From positions 177,947,872 to 178,011,871 of the forward strand of contig NC_030677.2 in NCBI RefSeq assembly GCF_000004195.4: a DNA stretch of 64,000 bases, written 5' to 3'. This DNA is from Xenopus tropicalis. Taxonomy: Eukaryota > Chordata > Amphibia > Anura > Pipidae. The notes beneath the pieces are model-generated. The model was given only the letters and a program-made list of their open reading frames with translations, was not told the DNA's origin and did not search any database. Position 1 is the first letter of the stretch, and every line of letters begins with the position of its first letter. Made by a program: the position numbers and the translations under genes. This document shows, piece by piece, positions 22,441 to 33,599 of this stretch.

Positions 22441-22547
22441 TCATCAAGGCTAGATAACTAAAGGGAAAGTATAATGGCTCCAAGATCCCTTTCTAAGATA
22501 GAACTACATCAGGCCACATCTGTTGATGACTTCAGAAATCAGACTAC

Positions 22548-23200
22548 AAAATTATCTCTTGGAATGTCCGTGGCCTGGGCAACATGATAAAAAGAGGCCT
22601 ATTGTTTAAAGTCATCAGACCACTGTTAATACTGCTCCAAGAAACAAATCTAGATGGGAGCAAGCTACGAATACTGCAGAAACCATGAATGGGCCCATAT
22701 TAGCACTCCAGCTAATCCTTTTAGGCCAGGGGAATGTATGTTTTGGTCTTTGGGAACTGCGCTTTCGTGCTAATCAAACTAATCACTGACCCTAAAGGTC
22801 TCTTTATAATTTTATTGTGTAATCTTCACAGGAAAAAGTATATTGTAGTTAACGTGAATATCTCACCCCCAATTTCTGATACATTGCAAGCCATGGACAA
22901 AATCCTCTGCCCCTTTCCTCTCTACCTGGGGGACTTTAATGCTGTGATGTTCAAATCTGTAGAGAGACCATATCCTAGTGCTAGGCCACCACTGCCTTAC
23001 CTAACTGGGCATCTACCTTTAACCTTTAGAGGGAAAAACACCCAGAGTAGAAAAGGTTTAAGCACTTTTTCTCCTCCCATAACACAATGTCCCAAATATA
23101 TCTGGCCCTAGGCTCTTCAGAGATTATGACACAAACTGTCCAAATTCAAATGCTCCCTGGTGGCATCTATGACCACTCCCCTCTTATGTTAACTATAGAG
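22548..23200 (+). pseudogene. L1 ORF2 AP-endonuclease domain remnant
   Basis: Reads KIISWNVRGLGN at 22548, LLILLQETNLDGSK soon after, GLFIILLCNLHRKKYIVVNV at about 22797-22857, LYLGDFNAVM at 22920-22949 and GGIYDHSPLMLTI at about 23160-23197. These are the successive metal- and phosphate-binding motifs of the apurinic-type endonuclease that nicks target DNA for L1 insertion (N of SWN, E of QET, DFN, DHSP). Stops and frame changes separate them. Weak text after 23200 (ALARKYYDNDIKGTSKLY) may be the linker before the missing reverse transcriptase. Confidence 0.75.
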
Positions 23201-23530
23201 GTAGATCCCTAGACTTAAAATATGGAGGCTGAATAGCTTTTGGCTCTAGCAAGAAAATATTATGACAACGATATAAAGGGAACTTCAAAGTTATATAGAA
23301 ATACTATGTCCTGGCAACATCTGGGCAATAAAGTGATAACACTTCTAAAGCTCATCCCAGAAGCCGGGGTGCCCAAACTTAATTTGATAGCATCTGATCT
23401 GGGCTCCATGGCTGGACCTGGGACTGTAATAACAGTTTGTACCCCTCTCCCTACTATCCAAATAGTTTACATCAGACCACTTGCTCTATATGTGAACCCC
23501 AATATTTACTGTCTCTCCTTTATGTAATAT

Positions 23531-24510
23531 ATTTAGTGAATGGAAACTATCTTGGAAAATGAATTTGTTTGTAGGAAAAACAAAATAGTGAAGTGAAGAG
23601 TCCAGAAGAACAGTAGCCATATGAAAACCATACTAACCCCATGAAAAAGCCAGGCTCATTTTTTACATGTAGCCAGGCTATATTTACATGTATGTTTCAG
23701 AACTAAAATAAGCTCAGTCTGACAAAAGAGGTTTCAGGGAAGCTATGTCTGTGAGGTCTATGAAGCACAAATAAATCATAATTGCACATGTTGAGCTGCA
23801 GTTTTTGCCATGTTTTGCTCTGGATCGATATAAGGAATAGATGTAGTTACAAGCTACTAATCTACTGAGAAGCAGTTCACACCAGAGTTTGTGCTGCGGC
23901 TTTTCCTCTGACATGATTAACAAATCAAAAGCACCGCTTTGCCCATAGTGCTGTCCTTTGTTACGCAGCAAGATAAAGGCCAATGGTTATTGCTTTTACA
24001 TCTAGTATTCCCTTCCAAAGCTTTGAATAAAAATAGCAAAATGCAAACATGGTTCCTACAATAAAGAGCAACTGACAACTACTTGTTGATTGTCAATTCA
24101 TCTTAAAGAGAAACTGTACCTAAACTTTTGGAAATGCATGATTTTACAAATAGGTTTTATTATGTTTTCTTGTACTTTTGTCTTTTGAACTCATTCATAA
24201 ACCAGCCAGTTAGAGCTGGAGAAAAAAAATCATGTACAATTTCCCACAATGCCTTGTTATTTGTCTTGTAATTGAATGTATGGCATTGTGAAAATTGGAG
24301 TCTTGGCTGTAACAGAGCTGCGACTGATACTACTGATGAATAGTCAAATCAAGAATTTGAGGAAATAGTAAGAAACAGATAAGAGTATAGAGTATGTAGA
24401 AGAATTGTGGATCATAGGGAGGCTATATTGATTAAGTACTTGAAACAATGTTATATAGCAGTTTGCCAGTCCAAATGTATCTTTTACAATTCTTCACCAT
24501 TTTTGAACAG
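23531..24510 (+). other. arb2a intron before exon I
   Basis: No repeat of known family. TTAAAGAGAAACTGTACC at about 24103 looks like the end of a T2-type MITE, but I cannot find its partner. The exon I acceptor follows a modest pyrimidine tract and TTTTTGAACAG at 24510. Confidence 0.45.
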
Positions 24511-24732
24511 GAAGGCTATGCAGTTATTGTGCTAAATCCTAATGAAAACTACATTGAAGTGGAAAAAAGCAAAGTCCCAGCAGATCAGCCATCTCCAGAC
24601 AGTTCTGATGAACCTGCAGAGAAGAGGGAGAGGAGAGAGAGAAATCCAAAGGAAACTAAGAAACGGAGGGACTTCTATGAAAAATACCGGAATCCCCAAA
24701 AGGAAAAGGAGACCCTGCAAGTGTACATTAGA
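24511..24732 (+). CDS. arb2a: arb2a (fam172a) internal coding exon I
   Basis: A 222-bp, phase 0-0 exon between acceptor TTTGAACAG and donor GTAAGTAAAT. It encodes 74 residues starting [20 protein letters not shown] and ending [11 protein letters not shown], which I recognise as ARB2A/FAM172A (Arb2 domain, alpha/beta-hydrolase-like). Residues 1-18 form a core strand and loop of the domain. Residues 20-36 are a Ser/Asp/Pro-rich linker. Residues 38-53 hold two basic clusters (KRERRER and KKRR) resembling a bipartite nuclear localisation signal, and [12 protein letters not shown] follows. The family includes fission yeast Arb2, an Argonaute chaperone-complex subunit; mammalian ARB2A is reported to act with AGO2 and CHD7 in the nucleus and to affect splicing. 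The ORF extends upstream of 24511, but that part does not resemble the protein and lies before the AG. Confidence 0.93.
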
Positions 24733-24770
24733 GTAAGTAAATCAGTTTACACTCACTACAGGTACTCTAT
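24733..24770 (+). promoter_or_regulatory. arb2a: 5' splice site of exon I and start of a 32.3-kb intron
   Basis: AGA/GTAAGTAAAT is close to the vertebrate donor consensus. The intron ends at the acceptor TTTGCTCCTAG (56994). A MITE begins only 38 bp inside the intron. Confidence 0.85.
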
Positions 24771-25240
24771 GGGGCTGATTTATCAACTGATAGAATTGCA
24801 ATTTTTGTCTGTTCTAAAGTTTTTCCACAAAAACTCCTAAATCAAAATCAATTAGAATTACGGTTTCCAAAACTTGAATGTTCAATATATATATAAAGTG
24901 CAAACAAATTGATTAATTTTAATGTAAAACTTTATCATCTAAAAGCTTGCGAGTTGATGTGTCGAGTCAATAGGAGTTGTCCTAGGCAAAATGTATGCAT
25001 TTTATTTTTTCAATTCAAGGTTTTTTTTACATTTTTCAAAATATTTTGAGAGTTTGTAAACCCATTAAAAATGATGAATTGAATTCAAATTTGATGCATT
25101 CCATTTTATTGACAATTTGATAAAGTTTTATAGATTTAAACTTTTTATAAAGAAGCAAACATTCAAGTCTGGTAAAATTTATTCATTTGGAAAAAAAAAA
25201 ACCATATTCAGGAATTCGAAAATTGCTAAATAAGCCTCTG
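24771..25240. mobile_element. AT-rich MITE with GGGGCTGATTTAT end
   Basis: The left end GGGGCTGATTTATCAA and right end TTGCTAAATAAGCCTCTG are imperfect inverse copies. TAT stands on both sides, possibly a 3-bp target duplication. It shares AAAGCTTGCGAGTT with the relative at 57720-58010. Its outer 12 bases match the foldback elements at 434 and 29544, hinting at a common transposase. Confidence 0.65.
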
Positions 25241-25304
25241 TATATCCCTTGTACACTGCTTAATCCACCATCTGTGTAATAATTCTTGAAATTCAGTGTT
25301 CCTT

Positions 25305-26070
25305 TCTAGGGATAAGCAACATTTTTGGCCCATAAAAGTTTTCGTAAAAAATATTTTTGTGGATCTGTGATAGAATTTCACCATACATTTTATTTCCCTG
25401 GGAAAAAAGTCACATTTTTTCATAAAGGGAAAAAAGTCACATTTTTTCACAAAGGGAAAAAAGTCACATTTTTTCACAAAGGGAAAAAAGTCACATTTTT
25501 TCGCAAAGGGAAAAAAGTCAAATTTTTTCACAAGTTTTTTCATGAGAGTTTTGGCATGCATTTTGTTCATTCAGGGTTGTACTGGGGGGTGCAGGGCCCA
25601 CCAGTGCTGCCACCCCAGGGGCGCCGCACCCCCCAAAGAGCCCCCGCCGGCCACATCCCCTGCAGAGGCCACTGCCATGCCCCCCCACCACCCGTCCGAC
25701 ATCCTCCCCTGAACGTGCGTAAGTGAAGCACGTCAAGGGAGGACACAGGCCAACCGGATTTTTTCCCAGTATTCGACCCTGATTTTGTTTCACAAAAATG
25801 AATTTTTTGTGCCAGAAAAAATGACAAATTTATTATATAAATTTCTTCATTCATTTTTTTTTGCTGAAAAGAATACCTGCATTTTTTTGCAGAGGGACAA
25901 AATACCATTTTGCTCCAATCCAATGCATTTGCCACAACAAAAACTGGAGAAAAAAATGACTTCAATTTATTTGATGCAAGAAAAAACATGGAGAAAAAAA
26001 TTGTCCATTGACTTCAATGCATTGCCGTTTCACAAATATTTTGCAGTTTACGAATTATTCCATCCCATAT
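25305..26070. mobile_element. degraded MITE of the TAGGGATGGGCGAA class
   Basis: Starts TAGGGATAAGCAAC and ends with CCATTGACTTCAATGCATT ... TTCCATCCCATA. These phrases are typical of a widespread Xenopus repeat whose ends read TAGGGATGGGCGAA and the inverse (from memory). It carries an internal 27-bp minisatellite and a GC-rich block (about 25570-25760) that may be a separate insertion. Confidence 0.55.
25400..25534. repeat. 27-bp minisatellite, five units
   Basis: Units starting GGGAAAAAAGTCA begin at 25400, 25427, 25454, 25481 and 25508, each ending in a TTTTTTCACAAA-like segment. Because 27 is a multiple of three, repeat-shaped ORFs appear on both strands; these are not genes. Confidence 0.95.
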
Positions 26071-28235
26071 GAGCGGACATTTATACAGATTAATGGGAAA
26101 TGAAATAAAATCCCATGCTTCTGCCAGTTTCCTTGTATTGCCTATTAGGTATTGCTTACTTCTGTTATGCTTCCCTTACATAGATGTTGCACAACAAAAG
26201 TGCACTTACTAGCCATGTTCTGTTAAGCATAGGTAAAGATGGCAGAATCATAAAGTATCCACAGGAACATATTTTGTACCCTAGAATGCTATTGTCATTG
26301 AGTGACCTGAGTAAGTGAGATGAAAGGTACACTTTGTTTCAGATAAAGATTCTATCATTAGGTGAGGCGGAGGAACATGTTGTGCATCATTGTAATGCAT
26401 CAAATACCTTGTGCTGTAGTCTGTGTTGTACCTAGAATCCTTGTTTTGTCAGGCTGCACAATTCATTGCTGCTTTATTTCAATGGCTGCCTGGGGCTGAT
26501 CAAGTACAGTTCCTCCATTACTGATCTTTTCATATTGGGTACATAATAGGTCCTACTGATGGCAAGTGTCAAAGAAACTACTGTATTTGTTTGTCTTCCC
26601 AATGAGGTCTGCAGTTGTCCAGTACTTAGTGAACCACTGAGTTCTTTGAAATTAGGATAAACATTAGGCATGAGTTGCTTCTGGATATACAGCATATCTT
26701 CTGATTGTTGTCTGTGGACCTTTAGAAATCTGGACTCTTGAAGTGAAGTCTTCTGTTTACAATGGGCCTGTAATGTGCACAGTTTCACAATCATGGGGCC
26801 ATGCTGGTTATTTATCCAATGTCGCCATTGTTAAGCTACTAGAAGACATTTACCAAAGAGAGGTGGAAGGCATCTTTGAAACGTATTGAAGTATATCTAA
26901 GCTATTAGAATCCTATATAGCCACAAATCATTTATTTTGAAAGGTTTGATAACACTTTGTGGTTAACAGATTTACTATTCATGTGCCAATTTTACAGAAT
27001 AAGGATAATGAATAATATTGAACTTATTGTGTAGTTGTGCTATAATTTCATTTATTGTCGGCCAGACAAACCATGTACACCTGTGCAAGTAATTTCTTGT
27101 TGCCTTAATTAAGATGATGCTTATCCTTCAGTGCCAATGGCATGGAGATTTGGCTGAAGTCATTCCTGGCCCAGAGAGCAAATCCTGAACAAAATTAATG
27201 TAATTTAATAAATGAAGAGATGCAATATTGTGCAATATCTTGCACAAGTTGGTGCTAAATTTAGTATTTCCATCTAAACCTAATCATTAGATGTATAGCT
27301 ATATTGCCAACTAAATTTTATTTGGTGTATACATTATTAATGGATCTTGTACCTGTAATTATCCCTGGGTATGTCTTTTTCTCCATATACTGAATCTAAA
27401 CAGTTATCTCAACCAGGCAGGGAATTCTCTGTTCAAAATACAGCAGAGAAAAAAAACAGCACTCAACCAGTACCCCCTAATGAGCTAATTATCTGCTAAT
27501 GTGAATTATTAATTCTTAATGATTATATTCAATAATGTGGAAAAAGCATGATGCCATAGGGAATCATTTTAAGAAAATATGGTTCTGGTTTAGCTCTCTC
27601 TCTCTCTCTCTCTCTCAATCCTAATTCCAGTAAACATTATGATTTCATTGTTAGCCCACTAACAGATTAGCAGTCACAAGCATACAGGATATCAAGATAT
27701 TTTGCCAGTCAGGACAACGTCAGAAGTGATAAATCATATCAACAACAAGTAGTTACGCTTTGTGTTATGTTTCCAATTTGGGCAACATTTTAATCTAGGC
27801 TTTTATTTTACTGACAAGTTACCAACAGCAGTTATCATTCAGGTAAAAATAACATTTCATGTAATATAAGTTTAAAAAAATATATAAATGAATACCACTG
27901 TAAAAATATACACTCACAAGATTTATGAATCCAAAAGGTGATTTATTTAAGGATAAACCTAACATTTAGGTGGAACCCTAGCTTTTGTTTAAAAAAAAAG
28001 TTGTAACTGTAGATGATCAGGGGATAATGTGTAATTTTCTAATTTATTTGTGTCCTGCTGTTTATATATGGCAAAATGACCAATAAATACACACTTTTAG
28101 TCAGTATGTAGTAGACTACATGGCTTGGCCCCTGGGAACTGAAGTCAGTCTGACCAGTAAATGACTTCACACTGTTCAGTGCAACATTAATTAAGTCAGA
28201 GTTTCAAAACTACCCAGTGAAAACTCTAATAATAG
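26071..28235. other. arb2a intron, mostly unrecognised
   Basis: Holds a (CT)n tract at 27594-27616. The minus-strand ORF at 26474-26794 (106 codons) ends just before an AATAAA, but has no motif I recognise and no poly(A) tail. I do not call it a gene. Confidence 0.4.
27594..27616. repeat. (CT)n microsatellite
   Basis: An uninterrupted CT dinucleotide tract of 23 bases. Confidence 0.95.
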
Positions 28236-28520
28236 GTATGTGATCCATTATCCGGAAACGCATTATCCAATAAACTAATTTAAAGGAAAGGCCCTCTCCC
28301 ATAGACTCCATTTTAATCAAAAACCTCACATTTTTTTCTCTTTAATAATGAAACACTACCTTGTACTTGACCCTAACAAATAATTACTTATTATTAGAGG
28401 CAAAACAATCCTATTTGGTTTAATTAATGTTTATATGGTTTTTAAATATACAAGTTATGGAGAGCCAAATGGAAAGTTCCATTATCCAGAAAACCCCAGT
28501 ATTCTGTCCCATACAAATGT
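28236..28520. mobile_element. palindromic Xenopus MITE copy
   Basis: Contains GATCCATTATCCGGAAACG, CTCTCCCATAGACTCCATTT, CTACCTTGTACTTGACCC and CCATTATCCAGAAAACCCC in the same order as the family at 16148-16535. Confidence 0.7.
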
Positions 28521-28799
28521 ATACCCATACATATGTATTCCAGTGTCACTCATTTTGACAAAACTGAATAGATTGGCGCACTGTTTATCGTCCCTTGTCT
28601 CTCTGGAGAATTTATCTTATGATCGGAACTTAAGTATGTTAGTAGAGTGGCGCTTGTATAATCCAGGCAGCATTTGTGGTATTTCCAGGCCATATTACCA
28701 TTCTGTGTTATTGCCCTCTTGCTTAAAATTGCAAATGGCCATAAACATATATTGAGGGTCTTATTTGCTGGAACTTGGCAGTAGCACCAAGAATAGCCT

Positions 28800-29099
28800 T
28801 CCACACTAATTAATGTTCATTCAACCGGTAGTATGGAATATGTTTGCGGAATTATGTATTTCCGTTTAGAGATCTGATCTAGTCCTTGGGATGATGGTAA
28901 AGTGTTGTGTCTTGCTAAATCTGGCACTAACTACAAAATGCTTTATAATATGTTTCTGTGATACATTCAGAGCCTAAAATGTATAATGCAAAGTTCAAGA
29001 ACTATGATGATTCCCCTACTATGAACACTGATTCATATTCTGTGATTCTTGTGCTTTTATTATGAATAAAGCTTCTTATTGAGCGCAAAAAAAAAAAAA
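28800..29099 (+). repeat. poly(A)-ended retrocopy-like sequence
   Basis: AATAAA at 29065-29070 is followed 16 bases later by a run of 13 A (29087-29099), the spacing of a processed mRNA 3' end. The upstream ~290 bp codes for nothing I recognise, so it could be a retrotransposed 3' UTR or a SINE/LINE tail. The left border is a guess, and no clear flanking duplication was found (AGATCTGAT occurs at about 28870 and again just past the tail, but not adjacent to it). Confidence 0.35.
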
Positions 29100-29543
29100 G
29101 ATAGATCAGATCTGATTATGCATATTATGTATGAAAATGGCATGTGGCTGCATTATCCAGCTGCAGGATTCATCCGATCAAGTTGTGTGCAATTATTATT
29201 CAGGCATTTGTGGAAGCAGACTGAAGGCATGTATATAAGGCCTAAATGAGATTAAATGACAACTCTGTAAAGTCATGGGTATTTCTTTCTTGTCCTGTAG
29301 AGACAATTTACTGCATTGGAGGCACTTCTCTTGCAATCTAAGTGCTGTCATAAAGGTTTGTTGAAGTGCAATTCCCAACATCGCATAAGAGCTGTTGGCT
29401 GGAAATTATAGTTGAAAAACAGCTTGAAGATTCCTGCTTTAAACCTTTATTTGACACATGGCACCCTCACAATTACAGCTCCGTTGTCACTACAAAAAGT
29501 AGTGGATTGGTGTCGCTACGAGGGGAATGCACACTCACACATA
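29100..29543. other. intronic sequence, nothing recognised
   Basis: The short ORFs here overlap on both strands without motifs. Confidence 0.4.
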
Positions 29544-30044
29544 GGGGCTGATTTACTTACCCACGAACGGGTCGAATGGAGTCCGATTGCGTTTTTTTCG
29601 TAATGATCGGTACTTTGCGATTTTTTCGTATGTTTTGCGATTTTTTCGGATTCTTTACGAATTTTTCGTTACCAATAAGATTTTTGCGTAAAAACGCGAG
29701 TTTTCCTATCCATTACGAAATTTTCGTAAAAAGTTGCGCATTTTGCGTAGCGTTAAAACTTACGCGAAAAGTTGCGCATTTTTCGTAGCGTTAAGTTTTA
29801 ACGTTACGAAAAATGCGCAACTTTTCGCGTAAGTTTTAACGCTACGAAAAATGCGCAACTTTTTACGCAACTTTCGTAATGGATACGAAAAACTCGCGTT
29901 TTTACGCAAAAATCGTATTGGTAACGAAAAATTCGTACAGAATCCGAAAAAATCGCAAAACATACGAAAAAGTCGCAAAATGTTCGTTTTCAAGTCGGAA
30001 CTTTTCCAATTCGGGTCGGATTCGTGGGTTAGTAAATCAGCCCC
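29544..30044. mobile_element. 501-bp CpG-rich foldback MITE, copy 2
   Basis: Same length, same ends and nearly the same sequence as 434-934; the differences I see are single bases or short patches (for example TACCAATAAGA against TCCAATACGA). The left flank ends TA and the right flank begins TA, so a TA duplication is possible here. Both arms are again inverse copies to the centre near 29794. Confidence 0.85.
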
Positions 30045-30440
30045 TAAGTGTGCCAATCCCATAGTCAAGTGTAAATCCTCAGCTATGCTTTTGGATTTTC
30101 CCAGGATCAGCGTGCAAACTGCAAACATCCTTTATTAAAATAGTTTGCATGGAACTAAGAACCTAGGGCAGCAAAGACATTAAATATGATACTAGCATGT
30201 TCAGCCCAAGTAGCCATAGATTATAAATAGTACATGTAAAGAAAGCTGGCTGTTGAGCACACAGCCAAATAATGCAAATAGCTGATCCGGCAAGAGCAGT
30301 TTATCAGGGAAACTGTGCTCTGACACTGTTATTGAGTCTCGAATAAACAGCGTGCTTTATCACCTTTCCTTTTAGGATGCTGAGCTGAAAAGGGATCATT
30401 GAATCATTATTTCAGCGTACTTTGCTGAAACGAAAAGCAA
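30045..30440. other. intronic sequence, nothing recognised
   Basis: No supported feature. Confidence 0.4.
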
Positions 30441-30960
30441 TAAAAATATATGTTTAGCAAATAAAAACACATTTAAACACTAACCTTCCTGTTACTACCG
30501 GATGAAGTGACTATTAATATAACTCTTTTTTTTGCCTTTCGGGAGACTGATTGATTTTCAGCCTCATAAGCTGTTAAACTAAAACTGTGGGTAATATGCT
30601 TTTCTCCTGTGTGTCGCGGGTAGCTTAACGTAATTGGCCACAGGATGCATTTTTAAGATTTAAATTATTTTCTCCTTCGGTGCTTTCAAAACGCTGCTAA
30701 TCTGTGCAATAAAGGGGAGTCATAAAGTTTCTATTTCTCTGCTGTGGAAAGCGGAGTGAAATCAGAACTTTGACCTTTACTAAGCCTTGGACTTGTTTTT
30801 CCAGCATCCATGCTTCTCCGGCAAACATTATGGTCTCTTTAACTGTTGCATCTACTCAGGTCATCTCACCCTACACTGCACAGCCAGCATAGCATAGAAT
30901 GGAGCGGAACAGTGAATCGTTTAGCTCTTGTGAGCTTTATTGTGTTCTGTAGTAATGCAC
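30441..30960. promoter_or_regulatory. candidate conserved intronic element with DR1-like site
   Basis: A block with no repeat phrases and mixed composition, including CpGs (GTGTCGCGGGTAGC). The minus strand of 30763-30777 reads AAGGTCAAAGTTCTG, that is AGGTCA-A-AGTTCT, close to the DR1 element bound by HNF4/COUP-TF receptors. In other vertebrates arb2a neighbours nr2f1, whose regulatory landscape extends into nearby introns; that this block is such an element is inference. Confidence 0.25.
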
Positions 30961-31221
30961 AATTACAGTGCCTGTCTTGGCACTATATTGGCAAGCTTTT
31001 GGCTGATGGTTGAGTTGTAGTTGTGCTGTACATTTAGATTTGGGACTATTAAATCAAATTCGTTTTTTGTTAGTAAAGTTGTAATGTTATTATAGGAAAT
31101 GTGACATGGGCTTATTCCTAGTAGTAAATAATACCCACCATACAGTCAGGCATCTGAACTAATAGGCTTCATGGCATTGTATTTAATGTCCATCTGATGT
31201 AATCTGGATTAAAGTGCATTG
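30961..31221. other. intronic sequence, nothing recognised
   Basis: No supported feature. Confidence 0.4.
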
Positions 31222-31484
31222 GCTCATAAGTGATTTATCAACAGTCAAGTTATTAAATCATTTTTTTTCTAGAAGTCCCCAATTTGAAATGCAAAAAGTT
31301 TGAAAAGTCAAATGTTAAACTTAAGCACCTAAAATCTTACCAGTTCACAATGAAAGTTCAAATTTTTTATATTAAAATTTTTAAATAAATAGTTAAACAT
31401 TTGAGTGTGGCAAAATTTCAAGTTTATCGAAACTGAAAAAACCTCTTAAATTCACAAATTCAAAAATTGTTAAATAAGGCTGGA
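31222..31484. repeat. AT-rich MITE, degraded
   Basis: AAGTGATTTATCAACAGTCA at the left and ATTGTTAAATAAGGCTGG at the right are inverse-related ends, like those at 24771-25240. The interior repeats AAATTCAAA-type words. Confidence 0.5.
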
Positions 31485-33590
31485 AATGGTAAGTGACTAG
31501 GAAGGACAAATAGGGCCGATATTTCATTTATTTTTATATTTTTAAATGTAGTCTTTGCCCTGTCCACCCACCCCAATCTTACCTTTTCTGATTTCCGATC
31601 TCTGCTCCATCCACTCTCTGTCTTTTGCATCAAAACTCCACCCCTTTTGACTTTACCTGATTTACGTCTTTGCCTTCCCCCTTCTGTCACTGCCCCTGGC
31701 CAGCCAAGTAAGAATAATTTTAAAGGGCGGCAATCCTATAAACAAATTGCAAATACAAGTCTAGCCTTGACCCAAAGCTATACACAACCAATTCCCAATC
31801 TGCAAGTGATCTCTTAGCACAAGCATGGAGGGCCAAATGAGTCTAAATTCAGTTGTTAACCTGAAAGTTAGACAACCAGTTCAAAAGCCCTCCTTGAGTG
31901 ATGTCCTGCATTGGATTAGACATCCAAAAAGGCAGGCTAGTTATAGGACTCCTGAGGTTATTTTATATTCAGGCTGATCCGTTAGTTCTGGCTGTTTTTT
32001 CTGCATTCTAAATTGCCCCTGCCATCGCCCAATTAGCACTGAAGAAATCATGCTCTTCCAGTCTGCACCGATGGACCCTAATTCATTGCTTACACCCTAC
32101 TCACCTGTACAGGATGGTTTCAGAAATCTCAGGTCTAAAAGAATCAACGAAAAGAAAATAATTGTATAAGGTGTCTGTGTAAGTGACAGATTGAGTTTAC
32201 TGTAACATCTAGAGCCCTTGTACATGGTGTTCTGCCGTCTTGTTTGTGAGGGAGCCGTTCCATCTCCCAGCAGATCTCATTTTTGTCATCACCACAGACT
32301 GCTAAACTATGTACACATTATGATGGGTTTTTTGTTATGCTCACACCTGTCCAATGAAAACTGGATGGAGACCACCAGCTCATCCCACAAAGGCTGCAGA
32401 TGGCAAAAACATCTGGCAGCTTTCATACTGAATGAACACACAAAGGAAAGCCTCCTTAGCACAAAGGATTACATGCGTTCTGAAGTTTGTTTTATAGTGG
32501 CACTTCTTATAAGAACGCAGACCCATTTTCATAAGATTCCTACTTTATACATTGCAGTATATTTACATCAAAAAGTTTAGTAAGAGATCTATATTCAAAT
32601 ATTAATCTGACTGTAGATCAATTTTAAAATTTAAGTGTAGATATAAGAGGCCAGCTTAATGTTTAGACTATGGGAAATAAACATTATTTTACTTTTCTTT
32701 TTCAGGCGAGCTATATGTTTTAATGCTGAAAATATTAAGGGGGAAGCAGACTTCACTGGACACCTGCTGCCTACTAAGCTCCACTTTGACTTCAGTACAG
32801 GAGTCATTACAAGTGCCAGATAGTGAACAAACTGCGCAGAGTGCACTTTGATCAAGTGGCAAAGTATTCTCACCCCCTGACCTGTCTGTGTCCTAAATGT
32901 CAAGTTCAATAGGGCTCAAATTGTGCTACATGTAATATAAGGATGTAGACTAATGTCTTTGATGATGGTGTTCAGACATATTTGTCTTTCCTTTCAATAC
33001 ATATAAAAGCAAGCAGATTTGTTTGAGTATGCACTGGGACTTGGTTTGCCTGAGGATGAGAATGTGATACATAAATGTGATCAGCAGTAAGTGTGAACTT
33101 TATTGGATTTACCAAAATAGACTTTAACCTATCCTGGGGTAATTTAATGTATATACTGCAATGGTACTAGTTACAACATTCTCATTTTAGCATTTTGAGA
33201 TGGGAACAGCAAAAGAGTACACATCTGATATAATGCATTGGTATTTATTAAGGGGCTTTGTGTGTGTGTGTGAGGTCCTTGTACTTCTGCAGGTTTATTT
33301 GTGCATACTTTTCTTAATCTTATCTTCTTTAATACATACAACCTATTGGTTGGGTTAGACATTACTCTGAGTCCCATTGTATGGTTGCAGATTCACTGTC
33401 AATGTGCCCGACCTGTTCTGCACATGATACTTTATTAATCTAGTCAGATTATTGCTTGGCAGAAAATTTGTCTTCTAAAGAAGAGCTTTCATTAAATTTA
33501 GATTCACTTCTTCCATTTGGATATTAAGTGTCTATGACAAAATAGGCAGAGATGGGACATTCTTTAAAAATTATTTTAGAAGTGTAGATG
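31485..33590. other. arb2a intron, unrecognised
   Basis: The ORF at 32218-32580 (120 codons, + strand) has no recognised motif, no splice borders and no similarity to ARB2A. A (GT)n run lies near 33258. I call no gene here. Confidence 0.35.
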
Positions 33591-33599
33591 AAATCTACT

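Larger units (their letters stand above)
21540..23530 (+). mobile_element. decayed L1-type LINE (ORF1 end and ORF2 start)
   Basis: In frame pieces on the + strand, in order, I read an L1 ORF1 C-terminal stretch (about 22000-22440) and an ORF2 AP-endonuclease domain (about 22548-23200). Reverse transcriptase motifs are absent. The stretch before 22000 may be the element's 5' UTR or early ORF1. Many stops and frameshifts show that it is long dead. Edges are approximate. Confidence 0.7.

Noticed and set aside
24448..24510. Upstream extension of the exon I reading frame with an ATG at 24448
   Set aside because: The protein match starts at 24511 directly after an AG acceptor; the upstream codons are intron sequence that happens to be open.
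26474..26794. 106-codon minus-strand ORF ending next to AATAAA
   Set aside because: No recognised domain, no poly(A) tail or target duplication to indicate a retrocopy, and ORFs of this size occur by chance in a window this large.
32218..32580. 120-codon plus-strand ORF
   Set aside because: No motif, signal peptide or splice context; composition follows the background.
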